64,000 bases of DNA from Miscanthus floridulus. Its lineage: Eukaryota > Streptophyta > Magnoliopsida > Poales > Poaceae. Positions 47,301 to 57,144 of this stretch are shown in pieces. The stretch is taken from assembly GCF_019320115.1 (NCBI RefSeq), contig NC_089591.1, forward strand, positions 19,632,502-19,696,501, given 5' to 3'. Each line of letters starts with the position of its first letter. The stretch's first letter is position 1. A program made the position numbers and the translations under genes. The notes under the pieces are model-generated. The model saw only the letters and a program-made list of their open reading frames with translations, made no database searches and was not told the origin of the DNA.

Positions 47301-50300
47301 GTACGCATCATTCAGAAAGTAAAACGTAACAGAGAAAAACCCCATAAACAATCCAGATGCTCTTATTCGTCTGTTGCAAAATTTTGTCTCATCCATCCAG
47401 TACACTGTTAATGATTTTAATTTCTAATCAAAATACTTGCAGGTACATGGCTTACATCATGGACACAAATGAGGAAGAAAGGGTTAAGGTATCATTTTTC
47501 CTTTGGTATTGATGAAGCGTGCCCTTTGTTGAAGAACATTTGTTTTACTGTAATTTATCTAATTCGATTGGTGTAACCTGATGCGCTTTTCAAAATTATA
47601 GTCCGAACGCAGATAAAATCTCTTGCCTAGTGGTTCTCTTTGTTGTTTTGTTCATGCTTATGATTCTTTTGTATATTCTTTTCATGTGTTCAGGGAAAGA
47701 CTGTTGAAGTTGGTAGAGCCCACTTTGAGACAGAACACACAAGATTCACTATCTTGGATGCACCGGTATTTGTTCTCACTATGTTACATATGTTACTAAT
47801 GCAAGTCTGCGCTCCATGTACTTTAATTGTAGTTTATTATTTTATTATATGTCTTTGTATGTGCTCTATTCGCATCTGTTTGGCCACAAGTTACTTCCTG
47901 CCTTCCAGGTGACTGGATCTATTATGCGAACTGTTATAATCAATGTTTTTGAGGCGCCGCGGCAAGGCGCGGCGCCCGACCCCCTTCACAACGCCTAGGC
48001 GTTTGTGGCGGACGCCTAGGCGACGCCATACGCATATTGTAAGGCGTTGTAAGCTAGAATTTTATATACTAGTGCAGCACATGCATACCTCGTTTGTTGC
48101 CAATTCTAGAGCCCATGTTCCTTTCTTTCCTTTCCAAAAGCTCTTCTCCCATGTAGCATCCAACCCCTTGAAGGAAACTGCATGACAATTAAAGAATTCA
48201 GCAATCAAACACATTATCAGTTGCTGAGAATTAAATAGGAAACAATACACAAGAGGCAAGATAACAAATTAGCAAGCATTAGTGCATGCATGAGCATGAC
48301 AAATGACATCATAGTCTGTCTCAAATAGTCCACAAACTTTTAATGAAGAACTGAACTCTAAAGCATACTAATTAAGTCAACTACACCAAAAGTACAGCAA
48401 GGGTGCAAGACACAAAAGAATTCATCAGCAGGACTGCAAATCTCTGTTTTTGCACTCAAAATCCATCATCAAACTCATCAGGATCAGCAGCCTTGTCTTC
48501 TTCAGTAGCAAGAACATTGCCATCTTCTTCACACTCGCTCACTTCCGCATCATCATGTGGGTCTTCAACTTCATCTTCCTCTTCTCCATCTTCAGTAGCA
48601 GTAGCAGGAACAAGAACATTTCTTGAACGACTATAATATTGAGTAGCAGTAGCTCTCCTAGGAAGATTACGACCCTGCAGCGCTTGTGATGCACCGGTGG
48701 CTTCATCAACATGCTGCCATGTGAGCTCATTGACAGCATCAGACCCTCGAGTACCCGGAATGGGCACATGCAATGAATCAGCCCATTCATTGTCCCAATC
48801 AAACTCCTCAATGACCAAAGGGTCATATTTCTTGCCTGCCTTCTCACGCATAAGCTGAAACCTTGTTCTCATCTTCCGATTGTATGAAACAAAAACAATA
48901 TCATTCAATCTCTTGTGCAGCAGCCTATTCCTTTTCTTTGTATGCATCTACAAACAAAAAAATCAGATGGGAAGCAAAACAAAAAATCAAATTGTATGCA
49001 TCTAAATAGAAATTGTTAATCACAAGGATACTCACAAAATTGAAGGTACTCCAGCATCTCTCACAACCAGATGATGAAGCACAAAGACTAACTATACGCT
49101 TAACAAGTCTTTGTAGTTCAATGGCTCGGCCACCATAAGAACGCCACCAATCAACTGGATGAAAAGTACAGCACATATTAGGAGTTTGGAATGCAATTAA
49201 GTTGCTGAAATTTTCAAGCTGAGATTAGGCGGACGCCATACCATTGCAGGTTGTGGCGCCCCCGACGCCCAGCACCTCTGCCACGCCTTGTCGCCTAGGC
49301 GACGCCTCAAAAACATTGGTTATAATTCTAATGTTGCTACTGAATCCATCTGGCTGATTGTGGTTAATGACTGGAGCAACTGGAAAAAATATATAGTTGG
49401 CTTTTAAGGTCAATATTTTGTTCTCTCTTCTATAATTTTGCCTTCAGGACTGTAGACATAAAGCCATCTGTTATTAAAGTAGGATTGACTTCTCTGTCAC
49501 GTGTTAGCACAGGAAACCTGTGTCACCATTCCAGGGAGACCATGTTGTGGACTACCATGTTATGACGTAATATACTAATGTATACTTCTGAGAAACAAAC
49601 AAAAACAACAACAAAGCCTTTAAGTCCCAAACAAGTTGGGGTAGGCTAGAGTTGAAACCCAGCAGAAGCCATCAAGGTTCAGGCACGTGAATAGCTGTTT
49701 TCCATACACCCCTATCTAAGGCTAAGTCTTTTGGGTATATTCCATCCTTTCAAGTCTCTTTTTATTGCCTCTACCCAAGTCAACTTTGGTCTTCCTCTGC
49801 CTCTCTTCACGTTATTATCCTGGCTTAGGATTCCACTACGCACCGGTGCCTCTGGAGGTCTCCGTTGGACATGTCCAAACCATCTCAACCGGTGTTGGAC
49901 AATCTTTTCTTCAATTGGTGCGACCCCTAATCTATCACGTATATCATCGTTCCGAACTCGATCCCTTCTTGTATGACCGCAAATCCAACGCAACATACGC
50001 ATTTCCGCGACACTTATTTGTTGAGCATGTCGTCTTTTCGTAGGCCAACATTCTGCACCATACAACATGGCAGGTCTAATTGCCGTCCTATAAAACTTGC
50101 CTTTTAGCTTCTGTGATACCCTTTTGTCCCTACAAAATAATTTAAAAAAATTTAACCACAGGAACTCAGGGGAGAAGATATCTCCTTGGGCTGTCTTAAG
50201 AGGGGAGTTCCAAATCTTTTAGGGCATGACCTACTAGTACAAGCATTGGTGTGCCGTGTGTGTGCTTGGCTCTCTGACAAGAGGCTCTGCTAACCTAGCA

Positions 50301-53300
50301 TATATACAAGACAAATAATTTCATATATACAACATGAGGCCTAGTAATTTTGGTGTACTTTCAAAGTGTGTTATGTCATCTCCTAACTTTTTTTCCAGAT
50401 TAATGCCATTGATTAGTACAGGTTTTTTGTCAGTAGTCTGAGTAATTAATAAATTTTAATAATTCATTAATTTGGTAGCACTGCTAATTCATTCCATATT
50501 TCTATCTCACTTGTTGGGTAGACATGTAAGCGCTCAACATGTTTATTGTACTTGCCACCTTTTACTGTGTTCAGGAATCTTGCGCACATATGCTGTTCCA
50601 TATACACTGTTGAATCCTTGTTAGATGGCCACTACCCTTGATACTTTTCCATCATTGTTTACAGGAACTGTTGATTGATTGAACTTAATGCCTGTTTCCT
50701 ATATGGTGCTTGTTTAATCAAATGATTTGGTTTTGCAGGGTCACAAAAGTTATGTTCCAAATATGATAAGTGGTGCATCTCAAGCTGACATTGGTGTTCT
50801 GGTAGGACTCAAGTCATTGTTTGTTGAACGTTCTAACTTAGCCATCAGTTTTGTTTATATAATTTCCATTTTAGGTCATATCTGCTCGAAAAGGTGAATT
50901 CGAAACAGGTTATGAAAGAGGAGGACAGACCCGTGAACATGTACTACTTGCAAAAACTTTGGGTGTTGCTAAGCTGGTAGTTGTAATAAATAAGATGGAC
51001 GAACCTACTGTTAAATGGTCTAAGGAAAGGTATACCGGATAAAACATCTACTTATCTTTTTTATGGTGTAACTTGTACAACTGGAGGAAAATAATCAAAT
51101 TTGTTATCCTTTTTCAGGTATGATGAGATTGAAGCAAAAATGGTCCCATTCCTTAAATCTTCAGGGTACAATGTTAAGAAAGGTAATTATTATTCCACTT
51201 CTTTTTTGCCTAAAAGTATGCATTATTGTGAGCACTTCTTTTCAAGCTTGAGATTCATCATTGCTATTTATTTCTACTGACTGAAGTTCTAGTTTTCATG
51301 CTTTCAAATTGTGCCTCTGTATTGAAATTTCCTCAACTGATGTCTCTTTGCCTCATGTTTCAACAACTAGAGCTAATTGCACTGTTGGCTTTGCTAAACT
51401 CAATCAGAGGCCATAGCAGCTTCATTATTTATTAATTGCTTTGTTCCATTATATCATCATCAATATATGACCCTTTTGTCAGATGTGCAATTCTTGCCAA
51501 TATCCGGTCTTGTGGGAACCAATATGAAGACCAGGATGGATAAAAGCATTTGTAGTTGGTGGGATGGCCCTTGTCTTTTTGAAGTTCTGGACCGTATTGA
51601 AGTTCCTTTACGCGACCCCAAAGGTCCAGTAAGGTTAGATAGTTTTTCTTATCTTGTACTCCATATACTGCACTCAGAGAGTATATAATGCTTTGGACAT
51701 ACAATGTCTAATATGTAACTTGGTAATCATTTGAAAGTATTTGCTGTGGAACCACTTTTCATGGCAAATCTATTGATATTATTTTCACATTATTCGCCGA
51801 AAAACAGTTTTGTATTAGTCATGTGATCATTTTTTGTGGCTTTATGTAAATGTTAGAATTTGGATGTCCCTTTTCATGAATAATTAATGCAACATCTTTG
51901 CGTATTTTTGGTTGTGTAATCTCATGTTGAAAACTACTTATCTTGATCTTGTGCTAAATGTATCATCTTTATATTTATATTTATTTATAACAAATGCAGG
52001 ATGCCGATTATTGATAAATTTAAGGATATGGGCACTGTTGTAATGGGCAAAATAGAGTCTGGCACTATCAGAGAGGGTGACAGTTTGTTGGTTATGCCAA
52101 ATAAGGTATTCTTTCCCATTTCTTCTACTGTAATATACTTGACACTTATCTCCTTGAGCCAATTCAGTTTTACAATACTCTTGCTGTAACAGTCCCATGT
52201 GAAAGTCATTGGTTTGAACTTGGATGAGAGCAAAGTACGTCGTGCTGGACCTGCTGAGAATGTTCGTGTCAAATTGTCCGGAATTGAAGAGGAGGATGTA
52301 ATGGCTGGTTTTGTACTTTCAAGTGTAGGTAAGTTTATATTCAGGTAGTATGGTAACATTCTGTGACTAGACATGTATATGCATTAATTAATGTTTGGTT
52401 TGAGAAATCACTCCATCCTAGATGATGCATCATGAGTTCATTCCTCAAATTTGGTGGAATGACTTCATTCCTCATACTAGTACTAATTATTAGCTTGTTA
52501 GGAATGAGGTGACGATGGATGAACCCATTCCATTCCACGAACCAAACAAAAACTGAGTGAGTAGATGATGGACTAACTTATTCCTCAAATCAAACACCTA
52601 TAAGTCACTGCAAGCTTAGTTCCCCCCTGCCAATCTGAACTGAAGGGTGAGAATGAGTTGTACTATGATAATGAACTGGTCAACTGGCTGCACAGGATGA
52701 GTTCTGTATTCTTCTAAACTATTTCCTCCAGTCCAAAATATAGGTTGTTTTGGTTTTCTAGATACATAGTTTTTACTATGTATCTAGACATTGTGTATAT
52801 GACGATGTATAGCAAAAGCTATGTACCTAGAAAAGCACCCATGACATGGGATAGAGGGAGTAATGTCTTGTGGGCTGTGCTGGGCAAGAATTTAGTGTTT
52901 GCTTGAGGGCCTTTTCTTTTCTGTTATGTGTGCAATTGTTCAGGAATGTTGTGATGCTTCATGCATTATGTACAACATGCGAAATTACAAATATGTATGA
53001 TTTATTTTACTTTATATCATTTTAGACCTTGTTGCCATGTTTTCATCTAATAATGGTTTCTATCCATGCAGCTAATCCTGTTGGTGCAGTTAGTGAATTC
53101 ATCGCTCAGTTACAGATTCTCGAGTTACTTGACAATGTGAGTAATCATGCTTCTTGAATAATATTACAAAAGAACTAGATTCCACTTGTAATCTTGCAGC
53201 AATTTAAAAAATGTTTCAACTTTGAAACAAAATATAATATATGAAATTTGACCTAGATTGGGTCTGTAGCCCATAAGGTACATTTTTGGAGTTAAATTTG

Positions 53301-54269
53301 AACTGTTTTTCACCATACCTTGCTAAGGTCGAGGATATTATATATCTGTTTTTTCTTCTGCCAATGATGATTGATCAGAACACTATTTCCCATTATGGTT
53401 TGTGAATGTGCTAGGCTATTTTCACTGCTGGCTACAAAGCTGTGTTGCATATCCACTCTGTTGTTGAAGAGAGTGAAATTGTCGAGCTCATAGAGGAAAT
53501 TGACATGAAGAAAAAGAAAGAAGCAGATCCAAAGAAGAAAAAGCCAAAGAGGAAGCCTCTTTTCGTGAAGAATGGTGCAATTGTTGTTTGCCGCATTCAG
53601 GTATTCTCATAGATCATCTAAAAAGCTTTCCTGTTATGAGTTCTGACTGTGAATTTCAGGCTCTGCTGATTGTAATGTGTTTTCATATTTATTAGGTGAA
53701 TAACTTGATATGCATAGAGAAGTTCTCTGATTTCCCTCAGCTTGGAAGGTTTACACTTAGAACTGAAGGTAAAGCTTCATGCTTGGAAGCATATTTTCAT
53801 TCCATGTTCATGCAGAGAAGATCATCTATGATGTAACATATGAGATCCTATGTTTTCCCTTTTGTTTGTTACTCCCTCCGTTCAAAATTATTGGGAAGTT
53901 TTGGCTTTTTTAGATACAATTACTTTTACTATGTATCTAGATATAATGTACATGCAAGTGCATAGCAAAAGCTACATATCTAAAAAAGCCAAGACATTTT
54001 ATAATTTGGAATGGAGGTAGTATTTTTTTGTGGTAATCAGAAATTTCATTTCTTATACTTCTTGATTCTATACTTTATGTACTTAAACATATTAAGGATA
54101 TAAGGATTATGATGCCTTTCCTATCTGTATTTAAATGTTTGTCGAGGTCACTTTTTCTTGTGTGAAGTAACTTATCGTCTCGTTCTTACCTTGTTATATG
54201 GTTACAGGAAAGACGGTAGCTGTAGGCAAAGTTGTTGATGTTCCGCCTGCTGGCAGCCCAACATTCTGA
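36131..54269 (+). CDS. eRF3: Eukaryotic peptide chain release factor GTP-binding subunit eRF3 (GSPT1/SUP35 type), 16 exons
   Basis: eRF3 is the GTPase partner of eRF1 and drives peptide release at stop codons in the cytoplasm. Exons: 36131-36329, 44312-44362, 44793-44879, 46222-46333, 47443-47488, 47694-47765, 50739-50801, 50875-51029, 51118-51182, 51483-51633, 52000-52105, 52193-52328, 53072-53136, 53415-53600, 53696-53768, 54208-54269. All junctions are GT/AG, phases agree, and the total is 1629 nt (542 residues), near the size I expect for plant eRF3. GTPase motifs: GHVDAGKST (residues 110-118), DAPGH (187-191), NKMD (249-252), then ISG near 286. Two EF1A-type beta-barrels follow, with a Lys-rich insert ([18 protein letters not shown]) and the end GSPTF. 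The 66-residue exon 1 is acidic and Ala-rich. HBS1 is less likely because [15 protein letters not shown] is eRF3-like. I see no damage. Confidence 0.93.
36844..36935. repeat. Short direct repeat in eRF3 intron 1
   Basis: GTGCTTGATCAGACAACA occurs at about 36845 and again about 45 bases later, followed in both cases by a diverged copy of AAACCATGCATC. It looks like a small local duplication with no coding role. Confidence 0.6.
38300..38331. repeat. (AT)n microsatellite in eRF3 intron 1
   Basis: About 16 uninterrupted AT units. No other structure is visible there. Confidence 0.95.
38483..38773 (+). repeat. 5' LTR of the copia element
   Basis: It contains short repeated units built on ACAGCATCTTAGACTAG, a TATA-like CCTATAAATATG, and ends CGACTAACA. 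The left limit is either TGATTG (38483) or TGTAGTGG (38495). Confidence 0.75.
38948..40500 (+). pseudogene. gag of the copia element, broken by frame changes
   Basis: The probable start is [17 protein letters not shown], followed by an Ala/Glu-rich coiled-coil-like segment. An in-frame 63-bp tandem duplication sits at 39358-39483. Coding continues in another frame through [18 protein letters not shown] (39690-39745), the conserved copia gag block, to a CCHC zinc knuckle at about 40304-40347 ([14 protein letters not shown]). Frame changes near 39240, 39570 and 39900 mean no single product. Confidence 0.75.
40501..42590 (+). pseudogene. Protease and integrase (plus start of RT) of the copia element, broken
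   Basis: The protease active site [13 protein letters not shown] is at about 40530. Integrase begins at 40934 with the zinc-binding segment (HERFGHLHF ... CDVCVLKQ), and its core has [20 protein letters not shown] and [16 protein letters not shown], so the catalytic Asp and Glu are present. TAG stops at 40929, 41494 and 42358 replace a codon where Trp or a similar residue is usual, and frame changes occur near 41160, 41750 and 42490. A Pro-rich linker lies at 41880-42080. Confidence 0.8.
42592..43821 (+). CDS. Reverse transcriptase and RNase H of the copia element, C-terminal 409 codons open
   Basis: This is the largest open retroelement frame. RT blocks: [17 protein letters not shown] at the start, [13 protein letters not shown], and the catalytic YVDD within [10 protein letters not shown] (residues 85-95). 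RNase H follows, with [26 protein letters not shown] and the closing ADLLTKPL. The Met at 42592 is internal to pol: coding for the preceding RT segment continues upstream but is blocked by a TAG at 42568 and a frame change. Thus the domain is complete in sequence but is not expected to be made. Confidence 0.85.
   Translation: MDVKSAFLNGDLKEEVYVHQPPGFAIPGKEGKVLHLRKALYGLRQAPRAWNAKLDSTLKGMGFEQSPHEAAIYRRGSGGNALLVGVYVDDLVITGTKDAEVAAFKEEMKATFQMSDLGPLSFYLGIEVHQDDSGITLRQTAYAKRVVELAGLTDCNPAPTPMEERLKLSRDSTTEEVDATQYRRLVGSLRYLAHTQPDLAFSVGYISRFMQRPTTEHQQAVKRIIRYVAGTLDHGLYYPRCPGAAHFVGYSDSDHAGDIDTSKSTSGILFFLGKCLVSWQSVKQQVEALSSCEAEYIAASTASTRALWLARLLGNLLGRDTRAVELRVDSKSALALAKNPVFHERSKHIRVRYHFIRGCLEEGSIKASYINTKDRLADLLTKPLGRIKFLELCPRTGMVQLSHKTTHKT
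43830..44149 (+). repeat. 3' LTR of the copia element
   Basis: It matches the 5' LTR but has extra copies of the CATCTTAGACTAG-type unit, so it is about 30 bp longer. It ends CGACTAACA at 44149, followed by intron sequence. Confidence 0.8.
46566..46669. repeat. Perfect tandem duplication, two 52-bp units, in eRF3 intron 4
   Basis: The unit starting TAGTGTGAACAG at 46566 is repeated without visible change from 46618. The identity suggests a recent event. It is intronic and far from splice sites. Confidence 0.9.
47941..49318 (-). mobile_element. hAT transposon, 1378 bp, in eRF3 intron 6; TSD GTTATAAT
   Basis: The ends are inverted repeats starting CAATGTTTTTGAGGCG. The 8 bases GTTATAAT occur directly outside both ends (47933-47940 and 49319-49326), and an 8-bp duplication is diagnostic for hAT. 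The terminal 70-100 bp are CpG-rich with several GCCTAGGCG palindromes. It carries only the C-terminal part of a transposase, so it is a deleted derivative. Confidence 0.9.
48456..49176 (-). pseudogene. hAT transposase C-terminal fragment (dimerisation domain), antisense to eRF3
   Basis: The upstream piece (48925-49176) has [17 protein letters not shown] and [12 protein letters not shown], the signature of the hAT dimerisation domain. A second piece (48456-48947) starts [15 protein letters not shown], the usual continuation, and ends in a long acidic tail. An intron-like gap with splice-like borders (about 48948-49035) lies between them. The catalytic RNase H-like core is missing, so this is not an active transposase. 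Confidence 0.85.
49585..50140 (-). mobile_element. 5'-truncated LINE (3' end of a non-LTR element) in eRF3 intron 6
   Basis: The minus-strand frame at 49712-50068 reads [17 protein letters not shown] and [13 protein letters not shown], the conserved C-terminus of plant LINE RT proteins. Below it (49590-49650) is the 3' end with a TTG-rich tail on the minus strand; such TTG repeats are usual for RTE-like plant LINEs. Only the last part of the element is present, as expected from incomplete reverse transcription. No clear target duplication was found. Confidence 0.8.
52392..52600. mobile_element. MITE in eRF3 intron 12
   Basis: The left end TGTTTGGTTTGAGAAAT pairs with the complement of the right end, TGTTTGATTTGAGGAAT. 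There is an internal second copy of the ACCAAACA motif near 52545. About 210 bp, no coding capacity. Exact edges are within a few bases. Confidence 0.65.
52722..52860. mobile_element. Stowaway-like MITE in eRF3 intron 12
   Basis: The left end TTTCCTCCAGTCC and the right end, whose complement reads CTCCCTCTATCCC, are decayed Stowaway termini flanked by TA. An internal inverted repeat built on TAGATACATAG and CTATGTACCTAG is typical. Confidence 0.75.
53872..54020. mobile_element. Stowaway-like MITE in eRF3 intron 15, TA duplication
   Basis: It starts CTCCCTCCGTTC and ends with the complement of CTACCTCCATTCC, with TA on both sides (53870-53871 and 54021-54022). It is 149 bp with an internal hairpin (TTTAGATA... 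near 53908 and TATCTAAA... near 53976) resembling the MITE at 52722. Confidence 0.85.
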
Positions 54270-54660
54270 GCTTAAGCCAATTTTGAACAGGATGGTAAGC
54301 AGAGAACAAATTACATTGAATTATCTTTTCTGATGAAGATGTTCACATATGAGAAATCACCTTTCTTGACAGGATAATCATGAAGCAGTGTGTTCTCTTG
54401 AGATACTTTTTTGGGAGAAGTGAGATGAGTTGTTGAGCATAGATTTTTTTTCCAGCCCGGCTTGAGAATGGTCTATGCCTTCATGGTTTAGGCTAGCAAG
54501 TCAGTGTTTAGATTGGTTGCATAATAATATTACATCTCTGGTTACATGTGAGGTTGTAAAATCAGTATGGATGGGTGTACCAACCTTAATGTACCGTGCC
54601 AAATTGTGGTGGTATCTTTGCGTACAATGCTGTAACTATCCAGTTTTTGTGTGAAGTTAA
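54270..54660 (+). other. Probable 3' UTR of eRF3, possibly with an intron
   Basis: After the stop, GATG|GTAAGC (54294) and CTTGACAG|GATAA (about 54372) make a plausible intron within the UTR, which could matter for mRNA quality control. AATAATATT near 54522 could serve as a weak polyadenylation signal. The true end cannot be read from sequence alone. Confidence 0.4.
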
Positions 54661-55070
54661 GTATTAGATGGCCACATGTCGGCAGAGTCGAAAGTTCCAA
54701 CTGCCATGACGTGCATACGCGACTGGAAGACCTTTAAACCCGACTAGATCTTCATATTGATGGAGTCAACTGTAATCATTTGCTTAGGGTCAAATCATTT
54801 GCTGTAGATCGTTGAGGGAAGGTTACAGATAAACAGTTTTGTCATGAACTCCCTTTGTCCTGCAAAGAGAGTTATTCTCATATTTTTAACTTTGATTAAA
54901 TATATATGATAAATTATTAATATTTATAATTTATAATGGATAATAAGTACATAGATTAATTGAAGGGTATATTTTCATAAGAACATTATCTAGAGATATA
55001 GGTGTTGCTAATATTTTTTATAAATCTAGCTAACTATAGGAAAGTTTGATTTGCATGAATAACCACTTAA

Positions 55071-55216
55071 GGTCTTGTTTGGATGCATGTGTATCTAGCT
55101 CAATTCATGTGCATTGGAGTAGAGTGGAATGAAATTTAGTTTAATTTTACTTTAATCTACTTTAACACATGTGGATTGAGACGAATATATGTGTATCAAA
55201 TATCAAATAAGGCCTG
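55071..55216. mobile_element. Tourist-like MITE downstream of eRF3
   Basis: The left end GGTCTTGTTTGGAT pairs with the complement of the right end, GGCCTTATTTGATA. TAA precedes the left end and is found a few bases after the right end. About 145 bp, non-coding. The preceding stretch 54850-55060 is AT-rich with a Stowaway-like start (CTCCCTTTGTCC) but no clear right end. Confidence 0.6.
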
Positions 55217-55316
55217 CTAACCATTGTGACAAGGTTTTTCTATCTGAGTTGTCGTTTTCTTTCTCTGAATCGTAGCTACTAATGATCACATGTATATCAA
55301 CCAAATAGCATATAGT

Positions 55317-55564
55317 GGCGGATTGAGCCTAGCTCGGGTGGCAAGTGCCTAGGTTCTGGACAATCATGTGGTGCTACAATGGAACTACGACGTGTCCGTC
55401 GTCAATGAGGCTTGTGGAGCTTCGGTAATCTCTAAAAGAACGTTTGAGGTGTATAGGTTGTAGTTTCTAGGTGTGTGCGTGTTTTGTGATGTGTGTGTTG
55501 TGTTGTGTTGAGTACAGATACTATAACTTATACACTAGGAGTCGAAGCTCAAAAAAAAAAAAAG
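55317..55564 (+). mobile_element. SINE (tRNA-derived type), TSD AGCATATAGT
   Basis: The 5' part has a box A-like TAGCTCGGGTGG and a weak box B (GGTTCTGGACAA) about 17 bases later. The element ends in a run of A (about 55550-55563). AGCATATAGT flanks it on both sides (55307-55316 and 55565-55574). The clear target duplication and A-tail show retroposition. I cannot name the family. Confidence 0.8.
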
Positions 55565-55599
55565 AGCATATAGTCCGGTGACAAAGTTTGACATCTTTG

Positions 55600-56294
55600 A
55601 CTTTGTACTATACTATTTGTACGTAACTTTTGCCAAGTTTGTAGGTCAGGTATGGAGTAATGGAGATCATCTTCCATGTTAAAAAAAATCAAATAAAGAA
55701 TTTTTAGAAGTTAAAATTACTTGAAGTTTTTAGGTTAATATAAAAACTTTCAAACACAGAATTTTTTAAAAATTAAAATTACTTTGAGTGCAGATCAACA
55801 CATAACTTACATGAGCTATTATTTCAAATTTGATCATATCAGAATATGAGATGATGCATGCATAACGCCGGATCATCAGGTGCTACTAGTAACTTGGCCA
55901 CTGCACAACTCATCGTATGATTAGGTGAAGGAAAAAGTATGATTAGGTGAAGGAAAAAGGAGCAAAAATGGATCATTCGGTGATAATCCGTAAGCACTAA
56001 GATACGCAAATCTCATTAAACACTAAGTTTAAGCCTAGAGCATTAATGCGACAATCTAACTAGTGTAAGCACTTCGCAAAAACACTACACTTTTCATCTA
56101 ATATTTCTTTGAGCACTTTTGGTAGCTAGAGCACTTGATGTGAGCCTCAACTCAATAACAATTTTAGCAAACTCTAACACACTTGAAATGGATGACTATG
56201 TGGTATATATAGTCCTAACATCCAAATATAGCATGTAGCTTTGCAGTGACCACCGGAAATTCCGGTGACACCACCAGAGAAATCTAGTGCCTTG
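55600..56294 (-). repeat. Gene-less region with a probable copia (Sirevirus-like) LTR fragment, minus strand
   Basis: Near 56250-56275 the sequence has CACCGGAAATTCCGGTGAC, close to the palindromic CACCGG-type motif in Sirevirus LTRs. A TATA-like TGGTATATATAGTCC lies at 56200. 55590-55980 shows only AT-rich sequence. No coding region is seen. Confidence 0.4.
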
Positions 56295-57140
56295 TGTAAC
56301 AGCCCTGAAAATCCCATTGGGGCCGTTTGGAACCCTTTATTTTGGAGGAATTAAAATTTACTTAATGAATTAGGCTATTTGACTTAGAATTTGACATTCC
56401 ATAACTTTTTCAAGATCACAAATAAGCCTATCTCAAATTCATTGGTTGGAATATGGAAATGGATTCTACAGATTACTATCCTATAATTCTACTCTTTAAC
56501 TTCTAGCACACTCTTTAACTCACTTCCTACAATAGAAATACAACATATAAGTATGTTCCTTGTATGCCTAACAATAAATATACAAATATATTCCATCTAC
56601 AACTATATTAGCTTAATTAATCTATGTCTAAATTGTAATTATTAGAATAAATTCAATTCCAAGGATCCAAATGGGCCCATAGCAAAAAAATTCCAACTTT
56701 CAAAAACTTTTTCCAAAACCTTGCATGGTGAGAGAACATCTAGGAAGCCAACCCTAAATGCATTAGGTGGACCCTAACTAGCATGTTTGAGCATTTGTGT
56801 TAAACACCAACTTGTGAGTTGCTTCTTATTGGTTCTTATGTTTGATTAATAATTAGTTAATCAACTTTATAAATTAAGTTGTCTTGAGTGTATGTTTGAT
56901 ACTCTAGCATGGCAACCCCCATAAGATTCACCTAGTGGACCCACCTTAATAGTGTATACATGTATACAAGTATAGGCCTATATGAAGAAAGATAGAAATA
57001 GAAAATGATATAGAAATTAGAAATGAAAAAGGGAAAGAGGAAGAAACCCACAACGGCCTAGCCCTAGCCAACCACCCTGCCCGCGTGCACGCACGAAGCA
57101 TGGCCCACTCTGCCTCCCTCTCCAACACCCATGCGTGGCC
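56295..57140 (+). repeat. Chromovirus-type LTR fragment interrupted by a MITE
   Basis: It begins TGTAACAGCCCTG, the standard start of chromovirus LTRs in grasses. A MITE interrupts it at 56319-56680, and LTR-like sequence continues to about 57140. No primer site follows, so it is a fragment. Confidence 0.45.
56319..56680. mobile_element. MITE of about 360 bp inside the LTR fragment
   Basis: The left end GGGGCCGTTTGGAACCCTT pairs with the complement of the right end, GGGCCCATTTGGATCCTTGG. The body is AT-rich with no open frame. A target duplication was not clear. Confidence 0.65.
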
Positions 57141-57144
57141 TAGT

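Noticed and set aside
36131..54269. HBS1-like or EF1A instead of eRF3
   Set aside because: The segments [27 protein letters not shown] and the Lys-rich insert before the last barrel are eRF3-like; EF1A and HBS1 differ there.
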